Assembly (NCBI RefSeq): GCF_025717005.1
Contig: NZ_JAOVZU010000004.1
Span: 62,001 to 126,000, forward strand
Reading direction: 5' to 3'
Origin: Actinotalea endophytica
GTDB lineage: Bacteria; Actinomycetota; Actinomycetes; Actinomycetales; Cellulomonadaceae
DNA: 64,000 nt
Shown here: piece after piece, positions 18,213-27,373 of the stretch
Layout of the letters: every line of letters starts with the position of its first letter
Position numbering within the stretch: position 1 is the stretch's first letter
Made by a program: the position numbers and the translations under genes
The notes under the pieces: generated by a model
What the model was told of the DNA's origin: nothing
The model's input: only the letters and a program-made list of their open reading frames with translations
Databases searched by the model: none

Positions 18213-19615
18213 CGCGCACCTGCCGGCTCGACCACGACCGGCGCGAACGACCGGCGGACCAGATCGGCGCGGTCGGCGCGCGAGCCCAGGCGACCGGTGG
18301 CCTCGAGCTGCACCAGGACGTTGCCGACGCCGCTGGCCTCGGCCGGCCCGGCGACCACCCTCCGGCCGGTCGCGTCGGCCGTGAGCCGGCACAGGAACGG
18401 GGTGCGGGACCCGCCGCCGACCAGGTGCACGGTGCTCACCCGCTGCCCGGCCACCTGCTCCAGTCGCGCGAGCGACCGGGCGTAGGACTCGGCGAGGCTC
18501 TCGAGCACGAGCCGGACGAGGCGGGCCGGGTCCGTGATCCGCACGCCGTGCTGCTGCTCGACGTGGTCGGCCACCCGGTCGGCCATCCGCCCGGGTGCGA
18601 CGAACCGGGGGTCGTCGGGGTCGATCGTCACGCCCGACGACGCTACTCGCTCGGCCTGCGCGACGAGCGCCACGAGGTCGGCGGGGGCGCCGTCGTCACG
18701 CCACTGGCGTACGCACTCCTGCAGGATCCACAGGCCGGTGAGGTTGGCGAGCAGCCGGTTGCCTCCGTCCAGCCGCGCCTCGTTGGTCAGCCCGGCGGCG
18801 AACGCGTCCGGCGTGACCACCGGCGCGGGCGTCTCGAGCCCGACGACGGACCAGCTCCCGGCCGCGACGAACGCGACCCCCTCGCCCTCGGCCGGCATCG
18901 CGTGCACGGCACAGGCCGTGTCGTGCCCGGCGGAGACCACGGCGACCCGGTCGTCCTCGGTCCACCGGCCGCGCACCGTGCCGTCCGCGGTGACCGGGCC
19001 GAGCCATCCGGGCGGCACCCCGTCGGCCGCCAGGACCTGCTCCGACCACCCGGCCGCGCCCGGACGGCACAGCCCGGTGGTGCTCGCGATCGAGCGACCC
19101 CAGCCGGGCCGGCCACCCAGCCGGTGCGCGAACCAGTCGGGCAGGAGCTGCAGGGCCGAAACCCGGTCCAGCTCGCGCCCCTCGGCCAGCTCGGCCGCGA
19201 GCTGGTTCGCCGTGTTGATGTCGGCGGGGTGCACGCCGGTGGCGGCCCAGCGCTGCTCGGCCGACAAGCGGGCGTAGAACGGCGTGGCGATCCGCCCGGT
19301 GCGCGGGTCGCGGTAGGTGTGCCCGGGCCCGACCCGCCGGCCGGCCCGGTCCAGGAGCACGTAGTCCACGCCCCACGTGTCCACCGCGACCGACACGACC
19401 GGCACCGGCGCCGCGCGCACGGCTGCGCGCAGGCCGGCGCCGATCTCGGACTCGAGCCGGTCGAGGTCCCAGGACAGCGCGCCGTCGTGCTCGCGCGCCT
19501 CGTGCGGGAACCGGTGCACCTCGGTCAGGGTCAGGACGTCGTCGCGCACGGTCCCGAGCAGCACCCGGCCCGAGCTGGAACCCAGGTCGACCGCGACCGC
19601 CGCGACGTCGTCCAT
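18209..19615 (-). CDS. Rhamnulokinase/L-fuculokinase family sugar kinase (FGGY), 468 aa
   Basis: ATP-dependent kinase of the FGGY family. VAVDLGSSSGRVLLG (7-21), VAVDTWGVDYVLLD and YRDPRT are typical of the rhamnulokinase (RhaB) branch, and the C-terminal VHLVGGGSRTPFLCRLTADATGR is the ATP-binding segment. Beside FucI and FucU it most probably phosphorylates L-fuculose to L-fuculose 1-phosphate, although by similarity it is closer to RhaB than to FucK. RhaB-type enzymes are known to accept L-fuculose. No aldolase for the product is in the window. It is 37 bases downstream of fucI. Confidence 0.85.
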   Translation of the reverse strand: MDDVAAVAVDLGSSSGRVLLGTVRDDVLTLTEVHRFPHEAREHDGALSWDLDRLESEIGAGLRAAVRAAPVPVVSVAVDTWGVDYVLLDRAGRRVGPGHTYRDPRTGRIATPFYARLSAEQRWAATGVHPADINTANQLAAELAEGRELDRVSALQLLPDWFAHRLGGRPGWGRSIASTTGLCRPGAAGWSEQVLAADGVPPGWLGPVTADGTVRGRWTEDDRVAVVSAGHDTACAVHAMPAEGEGVAFVAAGSWSVVGLETPAPVVTPDAFAAGLTNEARLDGGNRLLANLTGLWILQECVRQWRDDGAPADLVALVAQAERVASSGVTIDPDDPRFVAPGRMADRVADHVEQQHGVRITDPARLVRLVLESLAESYARSLARLEQVAGQRVSTVHLVGGGSRTPFLCRLTADATGRRVVAGPAEASGVGNVLVQLEATGRLGSRADRADLVRRSFAPVVVEPAGAR

Positions 19616-19652
19616 CCCTGCCTGTGCCCTCCCCGAGCTGTTCCGGCCCGGC

Positions 19653-21431
19653 TCAGACCCGCGAGGTCTTGCGCAGCGGACCGTAGGTGGCGCAGGCCCG
19701 GAAGTCGGCGCCCTCGAGGTCGTCGGTGCCGAACGACATCCACGCCTTGGGCCGGAACACCTGCTCGGCCGGCACGTTGTGCATGTTCACCGGGATGCGC
19801 AGCATCGAGGCGAGCGTGAGCATCTCCGAGCCGATGTGGCCGTAGCTGATCGCACCGTGGTTCGCGCCCCAGGCGTTCATCACGTCGTACACCGAGGTGA
19901 ACGCGCCCGAGCCGGTGAGGCGCGGCACGAACCAGGTGGTCGGCCACAGCGGGTCGGTGCGGTCCTCGAGGGTCTTGTTGACGTCCTCGGGCAGGTTCAC
20001 GGTCCAGCCCTCGGCCACCTGCAGCACCGGGCCGAGCCCGCGCACCAGGTTGATCCGGGTCATCGTGACCGGCATGCCGCCGTCGGTGACGAAGTGGGTG
20101 GAGAAGCCGCCGCCGCGGAAGTACTCCTTGTTCGACGGGTGGAACGTGGTGGCGTCCAGGCAGGCAGACACGTCCTCGTCGGTCATCTCCCACCAGGTCT
20201 TGATCACCGGCTCGCCGTCGCGTCGGGCCCGGCCCGAGCCGTCGAGCGTGGTCGCACCGGAGTTGCGCAGGTCGATGATGCCGCCCGCGGCGACCCCCTC
20301 GAGCCGGTGCCCGGTGACCCGCTCGACCGCCTCGGGGCTCCAGTACGTGCGCACGTCGGAGAAGATCTGCGGCGTGTTGGTCAGCAGGTGGCCGAAGAGC
20401 ATCGACACACCGTTGAGCGAGTCGTTCTCGGTGGCCACCAGCGACGGCTGCCGGGTGCCCGACCAGTCGAAGTTCGTGTTGAGGATCGTCTCCAGGAAGT
20501 CACCGTTCGGCTGGTAGTCGGTCCACTGCCGCTGGCCCTGGAAGCCCGCCAGGATCGCGTTGAAGCCGCCCGCCTCCTCGACGAAGCCCTTCGCGGCGAG
20601 CGCGGGGTTGCCGAGCATGAGGTCCCGGCCGATCAGCGCCATCTTGGTGACGAAGTCCCACTGCCGCTCGGCCTCGGCCTCGTCGATCTTGTGGTGGTCG
20701 GGGTTGCGGTCCTCGCCCTGCACGCAGTGCTCGCGCACCCAGGCGCGGGCGACCTCGTACTCGGCGTCGTCGTAGATGCCCTCGTCGATCCGCCGGAGCA
20801 GCTCGATCGACTCGACGTACTCGTTGCGCATCCCGAGGTACTCGGCGAAGAACTCGTCCTTGACCACCGAACCGGCGATGCCCATGCTGACGGCGCCGAT
20901 GGACAGGTAGCTGCGGCCACGCATCTGTGCGACGGCCAGTCCCGCGCGGGCGAACTGCAGCAGGCGCTCGGCGACCTCGTCGGGGATCGACGAGTCGTCG
21001 GCGTCCTGCACGTGGCGGCCGTAGATCCCGTAGGCCGGGATGCCCTTCTGGGCGTGGCCGGCGAGCACGGCGGCGAGGTACACCGCACCCGGGCGCTCGG
21101 AGCCGTTGAAGCCCCACACCGCGTGCGGCATCGACGGGTCCATGTCCATGGTCTCGGTGCCGTAGCACCAGGCCGGGGTCACGGTGACGGTCAGACCGAC
21201 GTCGTTCGCCTTGAACAGCTCGGCGCACGCGGCGGCCTCGTTGACCCGGCCGATCGTGGTCTCGGCGACGATGCACTCGACCGGCTCGCCGTCCGGGTAG
21301 CGCAGGCTCGAGCTGAGCAGCTCGGCTACGGATCGGGCCAGGCCCATGGTCTGGTCCTCGAGGGACTCGCGGACACCCTGGCGGCGTCCGTCGATCGTGG
21401 GTCGGATGCCGATCCGCGGGTGGGTGGACAT
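19653..21431 (-). CDS. fucI: L-fucose isomerase, 592 aa
   Basis: Mn-dependent isomerase converting L-fucose to L-fuculose (also D-arabinose to D-ribulose). Length equals the E. coli enzyme (591 aa) and the sequence is co-linear with the family: [21 protein letters not shown] at the start, [15 protein letters not shown], the metal-binding region with [11 protein letters not shown], and the C-terminal [27 protein letters not shown] at 21431 follows AGGGAGC. It is separated from the upstream importer genes by a hairpin. First catabolic enzyme of the locus. Confidence 0.95.
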   Translation of the reverse strand: MSTHPRIGIRPTIDGRRQGVRESLEDQTMGLARSVAELLSSSLRYPDGEPVECIVAETTIGRVNEAAACAELFKANDVGLTVTVTPAWCYGTETMDMDPSMPHAVWGFNGSERPGAVYLAAVLAGHAQKGIPAYGIYGRHVQDADDSSIPDEVAERLLQFARAGLAVAQMRGRSYLSIGAVSMGIAGSVVKDEFFAEYLGMRNEYVESIELLRRIDEGIYDDAEYEVARAWVREHCVQGEDRNPDHHKIDEAEAERQWDFVTKMALIGRDLMLGNPALAAKGFVEEAGGFNAILAGFQGQRQWTDYQPNGDFLETILNTNFDWSGTRQPSLVATENDSLNGVSMLFGHLLTNTPQIFSDVRTYWSPEAVERVTGHRLEGVAAGGIIDLRNSGATTLDGSGRARRDGEPVIKTWWEMTDEDVSACLDATTFHPSNKEYFRGGGFSTHFVTDGGMPVTMTRINLVRGLGPVLQVAEGWTVNLPEDVNKTLEDRTDPLWPTTWFVPRLTGSGAFTSVYDVMNAWGANHGAISYGHIGSEMLTLASMLRIPVNMHNVPAEQVFRPKAWMSFGTDDLEGADFRACATYGPLRKTSRV

Positions 21432-21539
21432 GGTGCTCCCTGTGTCAGTGCCTTCTCGGTGGCGTTCTCGGACGCTCTGCGGTGCGTTGCCTCGGGCCGC
21501 GAGCTCGGTGTGGTGCGGGTGCGGCTCGCGCCGCCCCCT

Positions 21540-21571
21540 GGCCGGGCCGGGACGCTCGTCCCGACCCGGCC
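21540..21571 (-). terminator. Hairpin between the sugar importer genes and fucI
   Basis: GGCCGGG (21540-21546) pairs with CCCGGCC (21565-21571), and inside it GGGACG pairs with CGTCCC around a two-base loop, with one two-base internal mismatch. It is 40 bases downstream of the binding-protein stop. It could lower read-through into fucI so that the binding protein is made in excess, or protect the 3' end of its mRNA. Confidence 0.6.
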
Positions 21572-21610
21572 GAGGGCGCACCTGGCGGCGCGTCTAGCCG
21601 GGAGTCCCCG

Positions 21611-22624
21611 TCACTCGTAGAGGACGGCCTGGATCTCGGGGTCGTCGATGTTGGTCGAGTCGTACCAGTAGTAGCCGGTGTCGATCGTGGTCGGCAGGTC
21701 CTCGCCGTTGATCGCGGCGACCGCGGCCTTGACGGTCTCGTAGCCGATGCCGACCGGGTTCTGGGTGATCGCGCCGGCCATCAGACCGGACTTGATCGCG
21801 TCGATCTGCGCCTGACCGGAGTCGAAGCCGATCACAATGACCTTGCCGGACATGTTCAGCTCGTTGACGCCGTTGACGATGCCGATCGCCGAACCCTCGT
21901 TGCAGCCGTAGATGCCGACCAGGTCGGGGTTGGCCTGCAGGATCGCCTTGGTGATGTCGGTCGACTTGAGCTGGTCGCCGCCGCCGTACTGGATGTCGAC
22001 GACGTTCATGTCCGGCTCGTTGGACTCCATGTACTCCACGAAGCCGTCCCGGCGCTCGATGCCGGTGATCGACGTCTGGTCGTGGCACACGATCGCGACG
22101 TCGCCGGTGTGGTCGGCGAGCTCGGCCATGTGGGTCGCGGCCTCGGCCGCTGCGGCCTTGTTGTCGGTCGACGCGGTGGTCACCGGGATGTCGGAGTCCA
22201 CGCCCGAGTCGAACGCGACGATCGGGATGCCGGCGGACTGGGCCTGCTCGAGGATCGGGATCGAGGCCTCGGAGTCGAGGGCCGCGAAGCCGATCGCGTC
22301 CGGGTTGGCGTTGAGCGCGGTCTGCAGCTGCTGGAGCTGCTGCTCGACCTCGGCCTCGCTGTCCGGGCCGTCGAAGGTCATCCGAACACCGAGCTCGTCG
22401 GCGGCCTGCTCGGCGCCGAGCTTCACGGCCTGCCAGAACTGGTGCTGGAAGCCCTTCGAGATCAGGGCGACGTAGAGCTCGTCGCCGCTGCCGGCGTCGG
22501 AGCTCGACGAGGAGGAGTCGCCGCCGCTGCTCGCGTCGTCGGTCGTACCACCGCTCGAGCACGCAGCCAGGACCAGGGCGGCCGCCGCCATCACGGCGAC
22601 GCCGGCGAACTTCGTCGTACGCAT
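21611..22624 (-). CDS. Sugar ABC importer, substrate-binding lipoprotein (RbsB-like), 337 aa
   Basis: Periplasmic-binding-type lipoprotein. The signal peptide has a lipobox LVLAAC with Cys22 as the lipidated residue, then a Ser/Gly/Asp-rich linker. The mature part is a Peripla_BP_4-type domain (LYVALISKGFQHQFWQAVKLG; AFDSGVDSDIPVTTASTDN; VIVIGFDSGQAQIDAIKSG). This is the carbohydrate uptake 2 family for pentoses and deoxyhexoses such as ribose, xylose, rhamnose and fucose. With RbsC- and RbsA-type partners upstream and fucI downstream, L-fucose is the best guess. Confidence 0.9.
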   Translation of the reverse strand: MRTTKFAGVAVMAAAALVLAACSSGGTTDDASSGGDSSSSSSDAGSGDELYVALISKGFQHQFWQAVKLGAEQAADELGVRMTFDGPDSEAEVEQQLQQLQTALNANPDAIGFAALDSEASIPILEQAQSAGIPIVAFDSGVDSDIPVTTASTDNKAAAAEAATHMAELADHTGDVAIVCHDQTSITGIERRDGFVEYMESNEPDMNVVDIQYGGGDQLKSTDITKAILQANPDLVGIYGCNEGSAIGIVNGVNELNMSGKVIVIGFDSGQAQIDAIKSGLMAGAITQNPVGIGYETVKAAVAAINGEDLPTTIDTGYYWYDSTNIDDPEIQAVLYE

Positions 22625-22673
22625 AGGTCTGTCTCTCCTTGGGTGTGGGGAACTGCGAAGGGGACGTCCAGGA

Positions 22674-23684
22674 CTAGTGGCCGGCCTCCCTTCGACGACG
22701 GACGTTGTCGGCGAAGACCGCCACGAGGATCACGACCCCGACCGCGACGCGCTGCCACTCCTGCGGGATCGCCATGATCTGCAGGCCGTTGGTGAGCACG
22801 GCCATCAGGAGCGCGCCGATCATCGTGCCGAGGATCGAGGCACGGCCGCCGGACAGCGACGTGCCACCGATCACCACGGCCGCGATCGCCTCGAGCTCGT
22901 ACCCCTGCCCCAGCGCGGGCTGTGCGGAGTTCAGCCGGGCGGCGATCAGCACGCCGCTCAGGCCGGTGAACGTGCCGGCCAGGGTGTAGATCGCGATGGT
23001 CCACCGGCGGGTGTCGACGCCGGAGAGCTGGGTGGCCTCCTCGTTGGAGCCGATCGACAGGGCGTAGCGGCCGATCAGGCCCTTGCTGAGCAGCACCCCG
23101 GCGACCGCGACCGCGGCGAAGAAGATCAGCACCGCGTTCGGCAGGTTCGCGCCGGGGATGATCGAGCCGAGCGAGATGCTGGTGAAGCCGGGGACGTCGG
23201 AGAAGTAGATCGGGTGCGTGTCGGAGATCACCAGCGCCAGCCCGGACGCGGCCATCATCATCGCGAGCGTGGCGATGAACGGCGGGATCCGCAGCACCGC
23301 CACGTTCACACCGTTGACCAGGCCGATCAGCGAGCCGAACGCGATCCCGAGCACGACGCCGAGCACCAGTGGCAGCCCGAGGTAGTCGGGGTTGAGGAAC
23401 ACGGCCGTCATCACCGCGGCGAGCGTCATGCCGGTGCCGACCGACAGGTCGATGCCGCCGGTCGCGATGACGAACGTCGCGCCGAGCGCCATGACGCCGA
23501 CCACCGAGGCCGACAGCAGGATCCCGGTGACGTTGTTCCAGGACAGGAAGGCGTGGCTGGAGACCGAGAAGAAGCCGAACAGCACGATCAGCGCGCCGAA
23601 CGCGAGCAGCTTCTGCAGGTCGAAGCGCTGCCGCCTCGCGACCGTCGGGGCCTTGTCCTCGGTGGGTGCGGTGGCGATGCTCAT
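22674..23684 (-). CDS. Sugar ABC importer permease (RbsC-like), 336 aa
   Basis: Membrane subunit of the importer with eight to ten predicted membrane segments. The signature TFVIATGGIDLSVGTGMTL near residue 75 and YTLAGTFTGLSGVLIAARL followed by AVVIGGTSLSGGRASILGT are hallmarks of the RbsC/RhaP family. ATG at 23684 overlaps the ATPase TGA (ATGA). About 25 hydrophilic residues precede the first membrane segment. A single permease gene suggests a homodimer, as in the ribose system. Confidence 0.9.
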   Translation of the reverse strand: MSIATAPTEDKAPTVARRQRFDLQKLLAFGALIVLFGFFSVSSHAFLSWNNVTGILLSASVVGVMALGATFVIATGGIDLSVGTGMTLAAVMTAVFLNPDYLGLPLVLGVVLGIAFGSLIGLVNGVNVAVLRIPPFIATLAMMMAASGLALVISDTHPIYFSDVPGFTSISLGSIIPGANLPNAVLIFFAAVAVAGVLLSKGLIGRYALSIGSNEEATQLSGVDTRRWTIAIYTLAGTFTGLSGVLIAARLNSAQPALGQGYELEAIAAVVIGGTSLSGGRASILGTMIGALLMAVLTNGLQIMAIPQEWQRVAVGVVILVAVFADNVRRRREAGH

Positions 23685-25201
23685 GCTGCTCCCATGCCTT
23701 CCGTGCGGAACTTGGTCGCGAGCTCCATGATCGACTCCTGGGTCGCCTCGCTGTTGGGGACGATGCCGGTGATCCGGCCCTCGCACATCACCGCGATCCG
23801 GTCCGACAGCCGCAGCACCTCGGGCAGCTCGGACGAGATCATGATGATCGACTTACCCTCGTCGGTGAGGTGGACGAGGAGGTCGTGGATCTCCTGCTTC
23901 GCGCCCACGTCGATGCCGCGGGTCGGCTCGTCGACGATGAGGATGTCGCAGGACCGGGTGAGCCACTTGGCCAGCACGACCTTCTGCTGGTTGCCACCCG
24001 AGAGGTTCTTGGCGAGCTGACGCACCGACGGCGTCTTCACCCGCAGCGCCGCCACCTGCTCCTCGGCCGTGGTGGCGATCTTGGCGTCGTTGATCAGGCC
24101 GACACCGTTGACGAACGAGCGCAGCGTGGACAGCACCACGTTGTTGCTCACGCTCTGGTCAAGCAGCAGGCCGTAGCGCTTGCGGTCCTCGGACAGATAG
24201 CCGATGCCGGCCTCGACCGCCTGGGCCGGGTTGTGGATCGTGGTGGGCTCACCGTCGATCAGGATCTCGCCGGCGCTGCGCCGGTCCGCGCCGACCAGGG
24301 CCCGCGCGACCTCGGTGCGTCCGGCACCCATCAGGCCCGCGAACCCGAGGATCTCGCCTCGGTGCAGCTCGAAGGACACGTCCTTGAGCAGCGCCGCGGT
24401 CGACAGGCCGCGGACCTCGAGCACCGGCGTGCCCCGCTGCCGGCCGGGGTCGGGCCGCTGGTCGGTGTCGATCTTGCGGCCGACCATCATCGCGATGACG
24501 TCGCGGATCGGCGTCTCGGCGGTGGGCACCGTGCCGACCATCTCGCCGTCCCGCAGCACCGTGACCCGGTCGGTGAGCTCCTTGACCTCGTCCATCCGGT
24601 GGGAGATGTAGATGACGCCGGTCTTGGGGGTCACGAAGCCGCGGACCAGCTCGAACAGGGTGTGGATCTCGGAGTCGGTGAGGGTCGCGGTGGGCTCGTC
24701 CATGACCAGGACCCGCGAGTCGAACGAGAGTGCCTTGGCGATCTCGACCATCTGCTGGCGAGCGACCGAGAGCTCCCGCACGACGGTCGCGGGGTCGATC
24801 TTGATCTCGAGGCGGTCGAGCAGCTCCTTCGCGCGGGCGTTGAGCTTGCGGTCGTCGACGGCCATCCGCGCGAAGGCCCGCGGCTCACGGCCCAGGTAGA
24901 TGTTCTGGGCCACCGACAGGTCGGGGACCAGGGTGAACTCCTGGTGGATGATGCTCAGCCCGAGGTGCTGGGCCTCACGCGGTCCCTCGACCTCGACCGG
25001 GGCGCCCTCGAGCAGGATCTCCCCGCCCTCGTCCATCGTGTAGATGCCGGTCAGCAGCTTCATCAGGGTCGACTTGCCGGCCCCGTTCTCGCCGCACAGG
25101 CCGAGGATCTCCCCGTGGTGCAGCGTGAGCGAGACGTCCGACAGCGCCCGCACGCCGGGGAACGACTTCGACACGTTGCGGATCTCGAGCAGCTCTGGCA
25201 C
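23681..25201 (-). CDS. Sugar ABC importer ATPase, duplicated (RbsA/MglA-like), 506 aa
   Basis: Two fused ABC domains. The first has Walker A GENGAGKST (37-45) and Walker B VLVMDEPTA. The second has a degenerate Walker A (GLMGAGRTE) but a good signature LSGGNQQKV and Walker B ILIVDEPTRG. This asymmetry is normal for the family. GTG start at 25201 follows AAGGAG. It is the first gene of the fucose-type locus; transcription must start in the 290 bases upstream. Confidence 0.92.
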   Translation of the reverse strand: MPELLEIRNVSKSFPGVRALSDVSLTLHHGEILGLCGENGAGKSTLMKLLTGIYTMDEGGEILLEGAPVEVEGPREAQHLGLSIIHQEFTLVPDLSVAQNIYLGREPRAFARMAVDDRKLNARAKELLDRLEIKIDPATVVRELSVARQQMVEIAKALSFDSRVLVMDEPTATLTDSEIHTLFELVRGFVTPKTGVIYISHRMDEVKELTDRVTVLRDGEMVGTVPTAETPIRDVIAMMVGRKIDTDQRPDPGRQRGTPVLEVRGLSTAALLKDVSFELHRGEILGFAGLMGAGRTEVARALVGADRRSAGEILIDGEPTTIHNPAQAVEAGIGYLSEDRKRYGLLLDQSVSNNVVLSTLRSFVNGVGLINDAKIATTAEEQVAALRVKTPSVRQLAKNLSGGNQQKVVLAKWLTRSCDILIVDEPTRGIDVGAKQEIHDLLVHLTDEGKSIIMISSELPEVLRLSDRIAVMCEGRITGIVPNSEATQESIMELATKFRTEGMGAA

Positions 25202-25491
25202 GTCACGCTCCTTCGAGTGGCGTCCTCAGCGCAGCGGCAGGCAGGAATGGCAGAGAAAGGACTCTGAGTTCGGCGAGATCCGCAGAAATCGCTCGACTCT
25301 GAGCCTTTTCTGTTCCTTTGTTTGATTGCGCTGCCATGGACTATGGCACGAGGAGGTCGGCGCCTGCAAGCCCCGTTACCAGGTCGTTGCCGATCGACGC
25401 TCGTCGTCCCATGAATGTCCGCGTGGCGCCCGCACGGACATGGCGGTGCGGGCCCGACCGAAGCCTGGCCCGCACCGCCGTCGTCGTGCCG
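25202..25491. promoter_or_regulatory. Upstream region of the sugar locus, with a palindrome at 25332-25348
   Basis: This 290-base stretch holds no gene. TGCCAT (25332-25337) and ATGGCA (25343-25348) form an inverted repeat with five bases between, 130 bases before the ATPase start; it is a candidate operator for the LacI regulator, although it lacks the central CG of classic LacI sites. The run CTTTTCTGTTCCTTTGTTTGA just before it is unusually AT-rich for this DNA and may mark the promoter. No clear -35/-10 pair could be set. Confidence 0.4.
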
Positions 25492-26589
25492 CTACTGGAC
25501 CGACCAACCGCCGTCCGACGGCAGGATCACGCCGGTCAGGTTCGTCCCGTCGTCGCTGAGCAGGAACGTGATCGACGCCGCGAGCTGCTCGGGCATCGCG
25601 ACCGGCGGCAGCGTCTGCATGGCCGGTCCGAGCCGGCGCTGGCCGAGCTCCGAGGCGAAGTTCGCCTGGATGTTGGTGGCCACCGGTCCCGGCGCGACCG
25701 CGTTCACCCGGATGCCCGACGGCGCGTACATGAACGCCGTGCTGCGGGTCAGGCCGACCACCGCGTGCTTGGAGGCCGTGTAGGCCAGCCCGGCCGCGCT
25801 GCCGCGCAGCCCCGCCTCGGACGCGACGTTCACGATCGAGCCGCGCCCGGCGGCGAGCATCGCCGGGAGCACCGCGCGGCTGAGCCGGAACATGCCGTCC
25901 ACGTTGACCGCCATCACGCGCGACCAGACGGCGTCGCTCACCTCGTGCAGCGGCGTGAAGTCGTCCATGATCCCGGCCACGTTCGCCAGGCCGTCGATCC
26001 GCTCACCGGCGGCCTCGACGATCGCCGCGACGTCCTCCTCCTTGGTGATGTCGCCGACGACGGTGACCACTCCCGGCAGCTCGGCGGCGAGCTCCGCGAG
26101 CCGCGGTCCGGAGATGTCCACCGCCACCACCCGACCGCCCTCCCGGGCGACCCGCGCCGCGACCGCGCGGCCGATCCCGGACCCGGCGCCGGTGACGATC
26201 ACCGTCTTCTCCGCGAAACGGCCCGGGACGACGACCTCGACCCACGGCTCCGGGACCGACTCGTCCTCGGCCTCGGGCACCTCGCCGGACGCCTGCCCGG
26301 GCGGCTGCACACCCGCGGGCCCGCCCTCGGCCGACGACCCTGCTGACGACCCGGAGGACGCCGAGGCACCGGTCGGATCGTTCGCGCGGGCCACCATGTC
26401 GGCTATCACGTCGTCGGTCATCCGCCCGCCGCTCATCGAGGCGACCCGCTTGAGCGAGAAGAACCGGACGGGCTTGAGCGCGCTCTCGTCGCGACCGTCC
26501 GCGGCGAGCATGGCGCGCAGGATCGGACCCCCGACGGGGTGCTTGAGCCAGTCGTTGATCGATGACGCGGCGGTGAGCTCGTGAGCCAT
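25492..26589 (-). CDS. SDR-family oxidoreductase with N-terminal extension, 365 aa
   Basis: Classical short-chain dehydrogenase in residues about 125-365: the nucleotide loop is VTGAGSGIGRAVA, the NAG-like motif is NVAGIMDD, and the catalytic Tyr-Lys is in AYTASKHAVVG. Residues 1-65 (SINDWLKHPVGGPILRAML; MSGGRMTDDVIADMV) form an extra helical domain, joined by a Ser/Gly/Pro linker. This domain resembles the tail segment of some family 3 glycosidases, from memory only. Start ATG 26589 follows AAGGAG. Divergent from a TetR gene that probably controls it. Substrate unknown. Confidence 0.85.
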   Translation of the reverse strand: MAHELTAASSINDWLKHPVGGPILRAMLAADGRDESALKPVRFFSLKRVASMSGGRMTDDVIADMVARANDPTGASASSGSSAGSSAEGGPAGVQPPGQASGEVPEAEDESVPEPWVEVVVPGRFAEKTVIVTGAGSGIGRAVAARVAREGGRVVAVDISGPRLAELAAELPGVVTVVGDITKEEDVAAIVEAAGERIDGLANVAGIMDDFTPLHEVSDAVWSRVMAVNVDGMFRLSRAVLPAMLAAGRGSIVNVASEAGLRGSAAGLAYTASKHAVVGLTRSTAFMYAPSGIRVNAVAPGPVATNIQANFASELGQRRLGPAMQTLPPVAMPEQLAASITFLLSDDGTNLTGVILPSDGGWSVQ

Positions 26590-26667
26590 GGGGGGCACTC
26601 CTTGTCGATGCTGAGGCGACGCCGCCTCGCCCCGGCGCAGCCTGCAGGAGCCGCCGCCGGCCTGTCG

Positions 26668-26703
26668 AAACGGACATCGTTGTCCGTTTAGGACTCTAGT
26701 CCT
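26668..26703. promoter_or_regulatory. Two adjacent perfect inverted repeats between divergent SDR and tetR genes
   Basis: AAACGGACA and TGTCCGTTT form perfect 9-bp arms around TCGT (26668-26689), a classic TetR-family operator layout. Directly next to it AGGACT and AGTCCT pair around CT (26690-26703). TTGTCC (26680-26685), 17 bases, then TAGACG (26703-26708) could be the tetR promoter, overlapping both repeats. The site could repress both divergent genes. Confidence 0.75.
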
Positions 26704-26748
26704 AGACGGAGGGGCGGGCCACTCGAGCTCAGGGCCTACGCTGCCACG

Positions 26749-27351
26749 ATGGGCTCGAGCTCGAGGCGGGACGCCGTGCGCAACCGGGCCGCGCTCGTCG
26801 CGGCGGCCGAGGAGGTCTTCCGCGAGGCCGGCGCGACCGCGCCGCTGCACCTCGTGGCCGCTCGGGCGAACCTCGGCCGCGGCACGCTCTACCGCCACTT
26901 CCCCGACCGGGCCGCGCTCGTCGCCGCCGTCTACGAACGTCGGGTCGACGCCCTCGAGGCCCTCGCGCCGACCCTGCCGGCCGAGCGGAGCCTCGAGCAG
27001 CTGGTGGTCGAGATCGCGCACCTGCAGCTCGACGTGCCGGGGCTGCTGTCCGCCGTGCAGGGCTCCGCCGACGCACCGAACCTGCTCGCCGAGGTCGAGC
27101 TGCGCACCCGCGCACTGCTCGACGCCGCGCTGGCCACCGCGCGGGACCTCGCCGAGGTCCGCGACGACGTCACGCTCGACGACGTCCTGCTCACGTTCGC
27201 GATGATCGACGGCGTGATCGCCGGTGAGGCACCGGAGCGGGTGGAGGCCTCGGTGCACCGCGCGCTCCGGCTCGCCCTGCGGGCCCTGCTCAGCACCGAC
27301 CGTCCGCCGCCCGCGCCCCGGCTCGTGGACCGCCCGGACGCCCAGGACTGA
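26749..27351 (+). CDS. TetR-family regulator divergent from the SDR gene, 200 aa
   Basis: Helix-turn-helix in residues about 5-55 (RNRAALVAAAEEVFREAG; ANLGRGTLYRHFPDRAALVAAVY). The C-terminal domain is all-helical, with DDVLLTFAMIDGVIAG as a typical dimer segment. ATG at 26749 is 46 bases after the operator-like repeats. It most probably represses the SDR gene and itself, with a hydrophobic ligand of unknown type. It converges on the YqgE gene with only 22 bases between. Confidence 0.88.
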   Translation: MGSSSRRDAVRNRAALVAAAEEVFREAGATAPLHLVAARANLGRGTLYRHFPDRAALVAAVYERRVDALEALAPTLPAERSLEQLVVEIAHLQLDVPGLLSAVQGSADAPNLLAEVELRTRALLDAALATARDLAEVRDDVTLDDVLLTFAMIDGVIAGEAPERVEASVHRALRLALRALLSTDRPPPAPRLVDRPDAQD

Positions 27352-27373
27352 TCGGGCCGCGCCGTGCCGCCGC

